In this document: in pieces, positions 1-8,694 of the stretch
How positions within the stretch are numbered: the first letter of the stretch is position 1
How the letters are laid out: every line of letters begins with the position of its first letter
Source of the DNA: WHSW01 sp963821345
GTDB lineage: Bacteria > Actinomycetota > Thermoleophilia > Solirubrobacterales > 70-9
Length of the DNA: 64,000 bases
NCBI GenBank assembly: GCA_963821345.1
Contig: CAWGDM010000001.1
Location: forward strand, 1,302,001-1,366,000
Direction of reading: 5' to 3'
Program-made: the position numbers and the translations under genes
Notes under the pieces: model-generated
What the model saw: only the letters and a program-made list of their open reading frames with translations
Told to the model about the DNA's origin: nothing
Database searches by the model: none

Positions 1-613
1 GCAGGCCGACCGCCTTCGCGAAGTCCTCGTCGAGGTGGATCTGCATCGGGTCGCCGGAGGCCTCCGCGTAGCGGAAGGTCTGGTCGGCGTCGAAGGTCTG
101 GGCGACCTCGGCGTCGGGCTCGCGCTCGCGCAGCGCCTCGTCGAAGCCGTGCGGCGGAGCCTCGTCGCCGACGTCCTCGGCGCCGGTGGCGCCGCGCACG
201 AAGGTGGTCATGTACTGCTCGACCACCGGCTCGCCGCCCGCCTCGCGGGTCTCGGCGTGGGTGACGACGGTGACCCCCGACGATCGCTGGCGCATCCCGA
301 CCGGGGTCGCGACCGTGCTCAGCTTCATCCCCGGCTCGATCGGGCGGTGGTGGTGGAAGTCCTGCTCGCCGTGCAGGATCGCGCCGAGCAACTCGCCCGG
401 GATCACCTGCAGGCTCGCCATCCCGGCGGCCTGGAACGCGGGCACGATCGCGAAAACGGGCGGCGCCAGGTCGCCGGCGACGTGGGCCGGGATCGTGTCG
501 TTGGTGGCTGCGGCGTAGGCGGCGATCCGCTCGCGGGTCGCCTCGAACTCGACCGGCTCGCCGGGCTTGCCGATCGCGTCGGCCTTGAAGGTGGGTGCGG
601 TTTCGGTAGTCAT
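1..613 (-). CDS. MaoC-like (R)-enoyl-CoA hydratase, partial
   Basis: Reading the minus strand from the ATG at 613 gives an uninterrupted frame that runs off the left edge after 204 codons. It starts MTTETAPTFKADAIGKPGEP, has an N-terminal hot-dog-like half (QDFHHHRPIEPGMKL) and then enters a second half with FRYAEASGDPMQIHLDE. That second stretch matches the MaoC hydratase motif, where the Asp and His of D-x4-H do catalysis. Family knowledge: double hot-dog hydratases add water to trans-2-enoyl-CoA in fatty acid or steroid side-chain degradation. The divergent neighbours (thiolase, acyl-CoA dehydrogenase) fit that role. The C-terminus is outside the window. Confidence 0.85.
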   Translation of the reverse strand, partial: MTTETAPTFKADAIGKPGEPVEFEATRERIAAYAAATNDTIPAHVAGDLAPPVFAIVPAFQAAGMASLQVIPGELLGAILHGEQDFHHHRPIEPGMKLSTVATPVGMRQRSSGVTVVTHAETREAGGEPVVEQYMTTFVRGATGAEDVGDEAPPHGFDEALREREPDAEVAQTFDADQTFRYAEASGDPMQIHLDEDFAKAVGL

Positions 614-620
614 GGGCTGG

Positions 621-626
621 AACCTA
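621..626 (-). promoter_or_regulatory. Candidate -10 hexamer TAGGTT
   Basis: TAGGTT lies 7 bases before the ATG of the MaoC-like gene on the minus strand, so transcription would start at or next to the start codon. Confidence 0.45.
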
Positions 627-670
627 ACAAACCGGGCGCCCGTTCTGTATCTTTCCCGGCCCCAGCCCAG

Positions 671-722
671 TGAGGCGTAGCCCGTAGGGCGAAGCCGAGC
701 CGCGCCGCCGTTGAGGCGCCTA
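671..722 (-). repeat. Dispersed intergenic repeat, copy A
   Basis: On the minus strand this reads GGCGCCTCAACGGCGGCGCG followed by GCTCGGCTTCGCCCTACGGG and CTACGCCTCA. The same ~50-base unit occurs at 13384-13434 and, shortened, at 22486-22524. The core GCCC-TAC-GGGC is a small inverted repeat. The copy sits between the divergent MaoC-like and thiolase genes. Confidence 0.75.
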
Positions 723-740
723 ATTCTGAGAAGGAGAACG

Positions 741-1940
741 ATGAGCGCGCGGACGTTTGTGATCGGCGTCGGGATGACCAAGTTCGACAAGCCCGGGACC
801 AAGGAGGGCGACTATCCCGACTGGGCCAAGGAGGCCGGCGAGAAGGCGCTCGCCGACGCGGGCATCCCCTACGACGACGTCGAGCAGGCCTACGCCGGCT
901 ACTGCTACGGCGACTCCACCTACGGCCAACGCGCGCTCTACCAGCTCGGCCTCACCGGGATCCCGGTCGTCAACGTCAACAACAACTGCGCGACCGGCAG
1001 CTCGGCACTCTTCCTCGCCCGCCAGGCGGTCCGCGGCGGGCTCGCCGACTGCGCCATGGCGATCGGCTTCGAGAAGATGGAGAAGGGCTCGCTCGGCGTC
1101 AAGTACACCGACCGCACCAACGCGCTCGACAAGCACGCGATGGCGATGTTCGCGCTTCGCGACCCCGAGGAGTCGCCGGCGGCGCCGCAGATGTTCGGCA
1201 ACGCCGGGCGCGACCACATGCAGAAGTACGGCTCCGAGCCCGACCACTATGCCTGGATCGGGTGGAAGAACCACAAGCACTCGGTCAACAACCCCTACGC
1301 CCAGTTCCAGGACGAGTACACGCTCGACGAGATCAAGGCCGCGCGGATGATCCACGAGCCGCTGACCAAGCTCCAGTGCTCGCCGACCTCCGATGGATCG
1401 GCGTGCGCGATCGTCGCCTCGGAGCGCTATGTCGACGACCACGGCCTCGCCGACCAGGCGGTCGAGATCGCCGGCCAGGCGATGGTCACCGACCTCTCCA
1501 GCACCTTCGCCGACGACACCGACTGCATCAAGATCGTCGGCTACGACATGTCCAAGCAGGCCGCCGCCCAGGCCTACGAGGAGGCGCAGGTCGCGCCCGC
1601 GGACGTCGACGTCTGCGAGCTTCACGACTGCTTCTCGGCCAACGAGCTGATCACCTACGAGGCGCTCGGCTTCGCCGCCGAGGGCGAGGGCCACAAGCTG
1701 GTCGACGCCGAGGCCACCACCTACGGCGGCGACGGCCCGGTGGTCAACCCGTCGGGCGGCCTGATCTCGAAGGGGCACCCGCTCGGGGCGACCGGGCTCG
1801 CTCAGTGCTCGGAGCTCACCTGGCAGTTGCGCGGCACCGCCGACGCGCGCCAGGTCGAGGGCGCCAAGGTCGCCCTGCAGCACAACATCGGCCTCGGCGG
1901 CGCCGCGGTCGTCTCGGTCTACAAGCCCGCCGCGTCCTAG
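741..1940 (+). CDS. Thiolase of the lipid-transfer (SCP-x) type
   Basis: A 399-residue thiolase-fold enzyme expected to cleave 3-ketoacyl-CoA or a beta-hydroxy side-chain CoA thioester in beta-oxidation. The nucleophile Cys is in NNNCATGSSAL near residue 84. Family motifs HDCFSANELITYEALG (about residue 300) and GGLISKGHPLGATG (about residue 345) are present. The start is the ATG at 741, chosen over an in-frame TTG 30 bases upstream because AAGGAGAA lies at 731-738. Thirteen bases separate it from the acyl-CoA dehydrogenase, so the two are probably one operon. Length and motifs fit the Ltp/SCP2-thiolase subgroup; the exact substrate cannot be told from sequence. Confidence 0.9.
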   Translation: MSARTFVIGVGMTKFDKPGTKEGDYPDWAKEAGEKALADAGIPYDDVEQAYAGYCYGDSTYGQRALYQLGLTGIPVVNVNNNCATGSSALFLARQAVRGGLADCAMAIGFEKMEKGSLGVKYTDRTNALDKHAMAMFALRDPEESPAAPQMFGNAGRDHMQKYGSEPDHYAWIGWKNHKHSVNNPYAQFQDEYTLDEIKAARMIHEPLTKLQCSPTSDGSACAIVASERYVDDHGLADQAVEIAGQAMVTDLSSTFADDTDCIKIVGYDMSKQAAAQAYEEAQVAPADVDVCELHDCFSANELITYEALGFAAEGEGHKLVDAEATTYGGDGPVVNPSGGLISKGHPLGATGLAQCSELTWQLRGTADARQVEGAKVALQHNIGLGGAAVVSVYKPAAS

Positions 1941-1953
1941 CAAGGAGATCACG

Positions 1954-3114
1954 ATGAACACCACCCTCGCCCCGGTCTCGGGGTTCACCGACGAGCAGCG
2001 CGACTTCCAGGCCGCGATCGCGGATTTCTGCGAGCGCGAGCTGGGGACCAAGGAGCAGCGCGAGGCTGCGACCCAGGGCTACACCGAGCTGCACAACCAG
2101 GAGATCTACGAGAAGCTCGCCGACCTCGGCTGGCTCGGGGTCTCGATCGACGAGTCCTACGGCGGCTCGGGCGGCGGGATCGTCGACGCGTGCATCTTCC
2201 TCGAGGGCTTCATGCGCGGCCTGATCCCGATCGCCGGCTACGGCGTCAGCCTGATCGTCGCCGGCGCCTACGAGCGCTTCGGCACCACGAGCAGAAGCAG
2301 GAGATCCTCGGCGGGATCACCCGCGGCCGGGTCGAGGCGATCGCGATGTCGGAGCCCGAGGCGGGCTCGGACGTCGGCAACCTCTCCTGCCGGGCCGAGC
2401 GCCAGAACGGGGGCTTCGTCCTCAACGGCCAGAAGACCTGGATCTCGGCCGCCCACATCGCCGACCACATCCTGGTGATCGCGCGCTCCGACAGCGCCGG
2501 CTCCAAGCACGAGGGGCTGACGATGCTCTCGGTCCCGACCGACGCGCGAGGGGGTCGAGATCCGCGGGATCGAGACGATGGGCGGCAAGGAGGTCAACGA
2601 CGTCTTCCTGACCGATTGCTACGTCCCCGAGGAGCGGGTCCTGGGCGAGGTCGACGGCGCCTGGATGCAGCTGATGGCCGGGCTCAACGTCGAGCGACTG
2701 ATCCTCGCCGCCTCGGCGCTCGGGATCGCCGAGCGCGCCTTCGACGACACGCTCGCCTACATCAAGGAGCGCAAGCAGTTCGGCCGGCCGATCGGTTCCT
2801 TCCAGGTGCTCAAGCACCGGATCGCCGACCTGGCGACCGAGCTCGAGTGCACCCGGCTGCTGGTCTACGACGTCGCCCGCAAGGTCGACGCCGACCCCAG
2901 CCGGCTGCTGCCGCGCGAGGCCTCGATGGCGAAGCTGAAGGCGACCGAGGTCGCCAAGAAGACCTCGCTCGAGGGGATGCAGATGATGGGCGGCTACGGC
3001 TACGCGACCGAGTACGACATGGAGCGCTACGTCCGCACGACGCTGGTGATGTCGATCTACGGCGGCACCAACGAGATCCAGCGCGAGATCGTCTCCAAGA
3101 CCTACGGGCTGTAG
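1954..3114 (+). CDS. Acyl-CoA dehydrogenase, two compensating frameshifts
   Basis: FAD-dependent dehydrogenase that introduces the alpha-beta double bond in acyl-CoA. It starts at an ATG preceded by AAGGAG. The frame breaks near 2287 (YERFGTT, then EQKQEILGGI in another frame) and returns near 2548 just before GVEIRGIETMGG. This looks like one lost and one gained base, so the protein would be about 386 residues, normal for the family. Seen motifs include AMSEPEAGSDVGN (FAD/substrate region) and C-terminal IYGGTNEIQREI. The Glu of the IYEGT motif used as catalytic base in many family members is Gly here, so the base must lie elsewhere. Probably an intact gene with two sequence errors. Confidence 0.85.
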
Positions 3115-3135
3115 GTAGCGGCCGAGGGCCGCGCA

Positions 3136-3141
3136 TAGGGT
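3136..3141 (+). promoter_or_regulatory. Candidate -10 hexamer TAGGGT
   Basis: CATAGGGTTCCCCG directly precedes the ATG at 3148, a spacing of 6 bases. No Shine-Dalgarno sequence is visible. The same CATAGGGTTCCC string precedes the LLM gene starting at 15969. Confidence 0.5.
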
Positions 3142-3147
3142 TCCCCG

Positions 3148-4053
3148 ATGCCGACGATCCGCCTCGGGGGTGAGTCAGAGCCGTTCGCCGACGGCCACGG
3201 TCCCGGGCGCACGGCGAGGCTGCGCAGCCGCGAGGTCGAGGTCGGCGGGGTGACGACCCGGGCCGTATGGACCAACGGCGAGGGCGCCCCGGCGGTGCTC
3301 CTGCACGGGTGGCTCGACAACGCCGACACCTGGCTCGCGGTCCTCGATCGGCTCTCGGTCGCCGGTCGCCCGGCGATCGCCTACGACCAGCCGGGCTTCG
3401 GGATGGCCCCACCGCTGGGCAAGGGCTCGGTGCTCGAGCAGCTGGTCGACTTCGCCGCCGACGCGATCGAGGAGGCGGCCGAGCGCGCCGGGCGCAAGGT
3501 GGTGGTCGTCGGCAACTCGCTCGGCGGGTGGGTGGCGCTGCGGGTCGCCCAACAGGGTGAGCTGCCGATCGCCGGGATCGTCCCGATCGGACCCGCCGGG
3601 ATCGCGATGGCGCCGGCCTTCTTCACCGTCGATCGGATCCCGGCCGTCTCGCGGATCATCGGCATGCCCGCCCCGGTGCCGCCCGCGGTCGTGCGCTCGG
3701 TCGCCGGCGGGCTCTACCGGCGGCTCGCGTTCGCCGACGGCGCCTCCGTCGACCAGGCGGTGGTCGACCGCTTCACCCGCTTTCACGTCGACCGTCCGGT
3801 GATCAGCGAGCGGCTCGAATACGCCAAGCGCCTGCGGGCTGAGCTCGACGACCCGTTCGACGCCTCCGCGATCAAGGTGCCGGTGACCGTGATCTGGGGC
3901 GAGCAGGATCGCCTCTGCATGCCGGCGGGCGCCGAGCAGCTGGCCGAGGCGGTGCCGCAGACGAAGGTCGTGATGCTGCCCGGCGTCGGCCACACCCCCC
4001 AGGTCGAGGCTCCCGAGGTCGTGGTCTCGGCGATCGCCGAGCTGGCGGGCTGA
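3148..4053 (+). CDS. Alpha/beta-hydrolase
   Basis: A 301-residue serine hydrolase with a complete triad in view: nucleophile Ser in GNSLGGWVAL (about residue 121), acid Asp in WGEQDRLCMPAG (about 252) and His in GVGHTPQVEAP (about 279). The oxyanion motif HGW follows the first beta strands (VLLHGWLDNADTW). This pattern is shared by C-C hydrolases, epoxide hydrolases, esterases and lipases, so the substrate is unknown. It stands between the acyl-CoA dehydrogenase and the convergent chromate transporter; its stop is 1 base from that gene's end. The candidate -10 at 3136 suggests its own leaderless transcript. Confidence 0.85.
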   Translation: MPTIRLGGESEPFADGHGPGRTARLRSREVEVGGVTTRAVWTNGEGAPAVLLHGWLDNADTWLAVLDRLSVAGRPAIAYDQPGFGMAPPLGKGSVLEQLVDFAADAIEEAAERAGRKVVVVGNSLGGWVALRVAQQGELPIAGIVPIGPAGIAMAPAFFTVDRIPAVSRIIGMPAPVPPAVVRSVAGGLYRRLAFADGASVDQAVVDRFTRFHVDRPVISERLEYAKRLRAELDDPFDASAIKVPVTVIWGEQDRLCMPAGAEQLAEAVPQTKVVMLPGVGHTPQVEAPEVVVSAIAELAG

Positions 4054-4054
4054 C

Positions 4055-5203
4055 TCAGACCACCGTCGCCTGCAGCGCGAGCCCGATCAGCCCGCAGGCG
4101 AGGACGACGTAGAGCACGGTCAGCTTGCCGTGCCAGCGGTTGAGCGCCAGAAAGGCGGCGATCGCCAGCGCGGCGGTCCAGCCGTCGACGACGCTCGTGT
4201 CGACGATCTGAACGGTGACCGCGGCGATCAGGCCGATCACCCCGGCGGCGACCCCGAGCAGGAACGGGTGCAGGCGCGCGTTCTCGGCGATCCCGACCAG
4301 CTGGCGGTGCCCGTAGATCGGGAAGACGAAGGCGGGGATGAAGATCCCGACCGTGATCGCCAGGGCGCCGGCCAGGCCGCCGGCGACGTAGCCGACGAAG
4401 GTCGAGAAGATGATCAGCGGCGCGGGCAGCACCCCGCCGATCGCGAGGCCGTCGACGAACTGGCTCTCGGTCAGCCAGTGCTTGGTCTCGACCGCGACGT
4501 CGTGCAGGTACGGGATCACGGTGAAGGCGCCGCCGAACGTCACCAGGCCCGCCTTCAACCCCTCCCAGAAGATCTCGGCGGTGAGCGAAACGGTGATCGC
4601 TCCGGCCACCAGGGCCAGGCGTCGCCGGCGCGAAGCTGATCGAGCTCGCGCGGCGCGTCCAGCGGGCGCCGTTGCGCCACAGCTCGTAGGCGACGCCCCC
4701 GCCCAGCAGCACGATCACAAAGGCGGCGTCCAAGAACACCGTCGCCGCGAACCCGGCGATCGCGATCACCGCCAGCGGAACGTCGGTGAGGAAGGTGCGG
4801 CTGAGCCGGACCAGGGCCCGCACGACGATCGCCCCGACCGCCGCCGTGAGCCCGTAGAAGAGCTCGTCCAGGTGGCCGCCGAGCTCGGCCTCGACGTAGA
4901 GCGCCGAGAACCCGAGCATCAGCAGGAAGCCCGGGAGCATGAACCCGAGTCCGGCCAGGAAGCCGCCGGTCTTGCCGCCGCGAAGGCGACCGAAGTAGAC
5001 GCAGAGCTCGTGCGCCTCGGGCCCGGGGAGTACCTGGTAAACGGCGAGCGTCTTCTTGAACGTCTCCTCAGAGACCCAGCGCTCCTCGTCGACGCACTCG
5101 CGCTTGATCATCGCGATCTGCGCTGCGGGCCCGCCCCAGGCGAGCGCCCCGAACCTGAGGAAGCGCAGGAAGATCGAGCGGCGGCTGTCGACCGTCTCGG
5201 TCA
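4055..5203 (-). CDS. chrA: Chromate transporter (ChrA family), one frameshift
   Basis: Integral membrane protein of the CHR superfamily, which exports chromate using the proton gradient. The N-terminal half shows FLRFGALAWGGPAAQIAMI and YQVLPGPEAHELCVYFG, and the C-terminal half repeats the fold (FWEGLKAGLVTFGGAFTVIP, GGVLPAPLIIF). The halves are in different frames, joined near 4610-4622 where LALVAGAITV is expected, so one base has probably been lost or gained. Total length about 380 residues is usual for the two-domain form. The start is unclear: the frame begins over the stop of the upstream oxidase gene with CTGACCGAGACG, suggesting coupling through a non-standard start or another small error. 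Confidence 0.8.
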
Positions 5204-6422
5204 GCCGACCAGCAGCGGCTCGGCGCGGTCGGCGATCAGGCGGGCGAGCGGCAGGGACGAGGTGGCGGCGGGCGAGGGGGCGTTGCGGATGAAGATCGCG
5301 CTGCCGACCTCGGAGACGACGAAGTCGTCGACCAGCGAGCCGTCGGCGCCCAGCGCCTGGGCGCGGATCCCGGCCGGGCCGCGGACGAAGTCGGATGCGC
5401 GCAGCTCGGGGACCAGGCGCCGGGCCTCGGCGACGTAGGCGCGCTTGGAGGCGGCGTGCAGGAGCTCGCGCATGCCGGCCCGCCAATGGCGGGCGACGAG
5501 CTTGCGCGTTCCCGGCCAGGCCAGCGTCTCGCGCAGATCCGCGAGCCGGATCCGGCGCAGCCGGTAGGCGTCGCGGGCACCGACCATCAGCGCGGTCGGC
5601 CCGAGCAGCACGCTGTCGTCCGGGCCGCGGGTCAGATGGGCGCCGAGAAACGGCAGCTCGGGATCGGGCACCGGGTAGATGTTCGCGCGGACAAGCTCGG
5701 CGCGCTCCGGGCGCAGTCGCAGGTAGCCGCCGCGGAAGGGGACGATCCGGGGGTCGGCGGGCGCCCCGGCGGCGCGGGCGAGACGATCCGACCAGGCGCC
5801 GGCGCAGACGATCACGGCGCGGGCCCGGGTCGCACCGCGAGCCGTGGCGGACGGTCGCGCCGCCGTGGCCGGGCTCCACCGCGGCCACCTCGCCCGAGGT
5901 GACGACCCTGCCTCCCAGCCGCTCGAGGTCGGCCCGGTAGGCGGCGGCGACGGCGGCGAAGTCGACCACCCCGGTCGCGGGCGAATGAAGCGCGGCGAGC
6001 CCGGTGGCATGCGGCTCGATCTCGCGCAGCCCGGCGGCGTCGAGGCGGCGCAGGCCCGGGACGCCGTTGGCGGTCGCGCGGCGTTCGAGTTCGTCGAGGC
6101 CGGCGAGCTCGTCCTCGCCGGTGGCGACGATCAGCTTGCCGGTCCGCCGCGCGGTGATCCCCTCGGCCTCGCAGTACTCGTAGAGCTCGCGCGCGCCCTC
6201 GACGCAGAGCCTCGCCTTCAGCGACCCGGGCTCGTAGTAGACGCCGGCGTGGATGACGCCGCTCGAGTGACTGGTCTGGTGGGCGCCGATCCCCTCCTCG
6301 CGCTCGAACACGGTGACCGTTGCGCCGTCGTGGCGCCCGGCGAGCTCGCGGGCGACGGCGAGGCCGACGATCCCGGCGCCGACCACGACGACGTCACACT
6401 CCTCGGCGGGCTCGGCGCTCAC
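5201..6422 (-). CDS. lhgO: L-2-hydroxyglutarate oxidase-like FAD enzyme, one frameshift
   Basis: FAD-dependent oxidoreductase that would oxidise L-2-hydroxyglutarate to 2-oxoglutarate and pass electrons to the quinone pool. The Rossmann motif VVVVGAGIVGLAVAREL is at residues 11-27, followed by family signatures SSGVIHAGVYYEPGSLKARL (about 53-72) and, near the C-terminus, RNAPSPAATSSLPLA. The reading frame shifts near 5830 between ATVRHG and ATRARAVIVCAGAWSD, so one base is probably wrong. Full length would be about 406 residues, normal for LhgO. GTG start at 6422. The chrA frame begins at its stop. A glycine/D-amino-acid oxidase role is less likely given the signatures. Confidence 0.8.
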
Positions 6423-6431
6423 GACGATGCG

Positions 6432-6437
6432 AGACTA
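6432..6437 (-). promoter_or_regulatory. Candidate -10 hexamer TAGTCT
   Basis: TAGTCT is 9 bases before the GTG of the lhgO-like gene. The divergent ligase gene starts only 5 bases beyond it, so both promoters must overlap in this 20-base gap. Confidence 0.4.
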
Positions 6438-6442
6438 GCGGC

Positions 6443-7403
6443 GTGGCGCTCCCCCTCAAGCCGCCGATCGAGCCGCAGCTGGCGCTCTCGCGCAAGAAGA
6501 TCCCCGACGATGAAGGCTGGGCGTACGAGCCCAAGTACGACGGCTTCCGCGCGCTGGCCTTCGTCGACGGTGACGAGCTCTTCCTGCAATCGCGCAGCGG
6601 GCGGCCGCTGGCCCGCTACTTCCCCGAGCTCGTCTTCCCGAAGGGCCGTTACGTGATCGACGGCGAGCTGCTGATCCTCGACGACGATGGGGCCGAGGTC
6701 TTCGACGCGCTCCAGAACCGCCTGCACCCGGCCGAGTCGCGGGTGAGGATGCTGGCCGAGCAGACGCCGGCGCTCTTTCGGGCCTTCGACCTGCTCGCGG
6801 TCGGGGACGAGTCCGCGCTGGACAACGCGTTCACCGAGCGCCGCGCGGCGCTCGAGAAGCTGGTCGGCGGTTTCAAGGACCCGGGCTCGGTCGAGCTCAC
6901 ACCGCTGGTCGACGACGCCGCCCGAGGCGGAGCCGTGGCTGGAGACCGGCGAGGGGGTGATCGCCAAGCGCGTCGACTCGCCGTATCTGCGCGGCGAGCG
7001 CAAGGCGATGGTCAAGGTCAAGCGCCTGCGCACGATCGACGCGGTGGTCGCCGGCTGGCGTCCCGGCAAGGAGGAGAACACGGTCGGCTCGCTGATGCTC
7101 GGCCTCTACGACCGCAAGCGAAAGCTGCACGTGGTCGGCCACACCTCGGGGCTGAAGGCGAAGGAGAAGCGCGAGCTGGTCGGCAAGCTGGCGCCGTATG
7201 AGACCGGCGAGCGCGGCTCGGCCGATCCCAGCCGCTGGTCGGCCGACCGCGACCTGGAGTGGGTGGCGCTGCGCCCCGAGCTGGTGATCGAGGTCAGCTT
7301 CGACCACGTTTCGGCGGGGCGCATCCGCCACGGGGCCAAGATCCTGCGCTGGCGCGAGGACAAGCCGCCGGCCGACTGCACGCTCGACCAGCTGGATCAG
7401 TGA
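6443..7403 (+). CDS. ligD: ATP-dependent DNA ligase (LigD ligase domain), one frameshift
   Basis: Ligase-domain protein for non-homologous end joining. The adenylation motif EPKYDGFRA is near residue 30, with the nucleophile Lys in KYDG. Later family stretches are VIDGELLILD, GVIAKRVDSPYLRGERKAMVKVK (the KxDSPY and MVKVK motifs), and an OB-fold region starting RTIDAVVAGWRPGKEE. The frame breaks near 6925 between LVDDA and EAEPWLETGEG, consistent with a single extra base in a GCC-rich run. Full length would be about 320 residues. GTG start. The polymerase partner is a separate convergent gene; no Ku gene or phosphoesterase domain is in the window. Confidence 0.85.
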
Positions 7404-7434
7404 GGCGCTCGCCGCCGGCCGGCCTGCAGCCCGG

Positions 7435-8436
7435 CTAGCCCTTCTTCGCCCGGCTCGGCTGGACCCGCTTCGGCTCGTCCTTCTGCTTGGGGAAGTGGGG
7501 CGGCCAGGGCGCATCGCCCAGGCCCTCGGTCTCGTCGCGGTCGGCGAGCTCGAGCAGCGAGTCGAGCGAGTGATGGACGTCGTCGATCTTCGCCGACGGG
7601 TCGCCGCGCTCGGCGAGCCGCGCCGGGACCGTGTCGAGTCGCAACTCGGCCGGGTCGACGTCGGGGACCTCGTCCCACTCGATCGGGGTCGACACCCGCG
7701 CGTCGGGTACCGGGCGCACCGACCAGGCCGAGGCGACGGTGCGGTCGCGCGCGTTCTGGTTGTAGTCGACGAAGACGCCGTGGCGCTCCTCCTTCCACCA
7801 CTTCGACGTCGCCAGCTCGGTTCTCCGCTCGACCTCGCGGGCGAGTGCCAGCGCTGCCCGGCGCACCTCGAGGAAGCTCCAGTTCGGCTCGATCCGGACG
7901 TTGACGTGGATCCCGCGCGAGCCCGAGGTCTTCGGGAAGCCGAGCAGGCCGTGGTCGGTGAGCGTCTCGCGGACGGTCATCGCCACCTTGCGGACCTCGT
8001 CGAACGAGGATTCCGGGGTCGGGTCGAGGTCGACGCGCAGCTCGTCGGGGCGGTCGAGGTCGGCGCGCCGCGCCGGCCAGGGGTTGAAGTCGATCACGCC
8101 CAGGTTCACCGCCCAGACCAGATGGGCCGCGTCGTTGGCGACCAGCTCGGTCGCGCTGCGCCCGCTCGGGAACTTGACCGTCGCCGTCTCGAGCCAGTCC
8201 GGCGCGTTCTTCGGCACCCGCTTCTGGAAGAAGAAATCGCCGGTGACACCCTCGACGAACCGCTTCATCGTCGTCGGGCGCTCGCGCAGATGCAGGCACG
8301 CCGCGTCGGCGACCGCCAGGTAGTACTCGGCCAGGTCGCGCTTGGTGTGCCCGGGCTCGGGGAAATAGACCTTCGACGGGCTCGACAGCCGCACCTCGCG
8401 GCCCGCTGCCTCGATCTCGATCACCTCTTTTGCCAT
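7435..8436 (-). CDS. ligD: NHEJ DNA polymerase (LigD polymerase domain)
   Basis: A 333-residue archaeo-eukaryotic primase-type polymerase that fills gaps during Ku/LigD end joining. The two metal-binding Asp residues are in RVDLDPTPESS (about residue 137), and the nucleotide-binding motif TSGSRGIHVNV follows at about 170. FNPWPARRADLDRPDELR is a typical family stretch just before the catalytic Asp pair. It is intact, unlike the convergent ligase gene whose stop lies 31 bases away. The two LigD activities therefore come from separate, convergently transcribed genes rather than one fused protein. Confidence 0.93.
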   Translation of the reverse strand: MAKEVIEIEAAGREVRLSSPSKVYFPEPGHTKRDLAEYYLAVADAACLHLRERPTTMKRFVEGVTGDFFFQKRVPKNAPDWLETATVKFPSGRSATELVANDAAHLVWAVNLGVIDFNPWPARRADLDRPDELRVDLDPTPESSFDEVRKVAMTVRETLTDHGLLGFPKTSGSRGIHVNVRIEPNWSFLEVRRAALALAREVERRTELATSKWWKEERHGVFVDYNQNARDRTVASAWSVRPVPDARVSTPIEWDEVPDVDPAELRLDTVPARLAERGDPSAKIDDVHHSLDSLLELADRDETEGLGDAPWPPHFPKQKDEPKRVQPSRAKKG

Positions 8437-8459
8437 TGGCGGGATCTTCTCAGGCGGGA

Positions 8460-8465
8460 TAGGGT
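8460..8465 (+). promoter_or_regulatory. Candidate -10 hexamer TAGGGT
   Basis: GGGATAGGGTTCGCTC precedes the ATG at 8472, a spacing of 6 bases and no ribosome binding site, matching the arrangement before 3148. Confidence 0.5.
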
Positions 8466-8471
8466 TCGCTC

Positions 8472-8690
8472 ATGGGGATGCTGATCTTGGAAGCGATCGG
8501 CCCACGGGGCGAGGAACTGGCGATGGCCGCCGCCCAGGCGCGCGGCTACCCGGCCGGCTGGGATCCCGAGTTCGAGTCGGCGACGATCGACGCCGACGGG
8601 ATCGACGGCGACGAGCTGCGCACGGTGATCTTCGAGCAGCTCGACTCGCAGGATCCCGAGTGGCGGTCGCACCTTTCCGAAGTCGAGTGA
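8472..8690 (+). CDS. Small acidic protein of unknown function
   Basis: A 72-residue ORF, strongly acidic in its C-terminal half (DPEFESATIDADGIDGDEL). I do not recognise a family. No signal peptide or membrane segment is visible. The -10-like hexamer 6 bases upstream and the four-base gap to the dioxygenase gene argue that it is real and may be the first gene of that operon. The start could also be the second Met, two codons downstream. Confidence 0.65.
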   Translation: MGMLILEAIGPRGEELAMAAAQARGYPAGWDPEFESATIDADGIDGDELRTVIFEQLDSQDPEWRSHLSEVE

Positions 8691-8694
8691 GCGC

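Noticed and set aside
35..673. Plus-strand ORF at the left edge
   Set aside because: The minus strand encodes a clear MaoC protein through the same bases.
3783..6422. Apparent 879-residue fusion of oxidase, chromate transporter and hydrolase antisense
   Set aside because: The frame merely passes through parts of lhgO and chrA because of indels; the 3' portion is antisense to the hydrolase.
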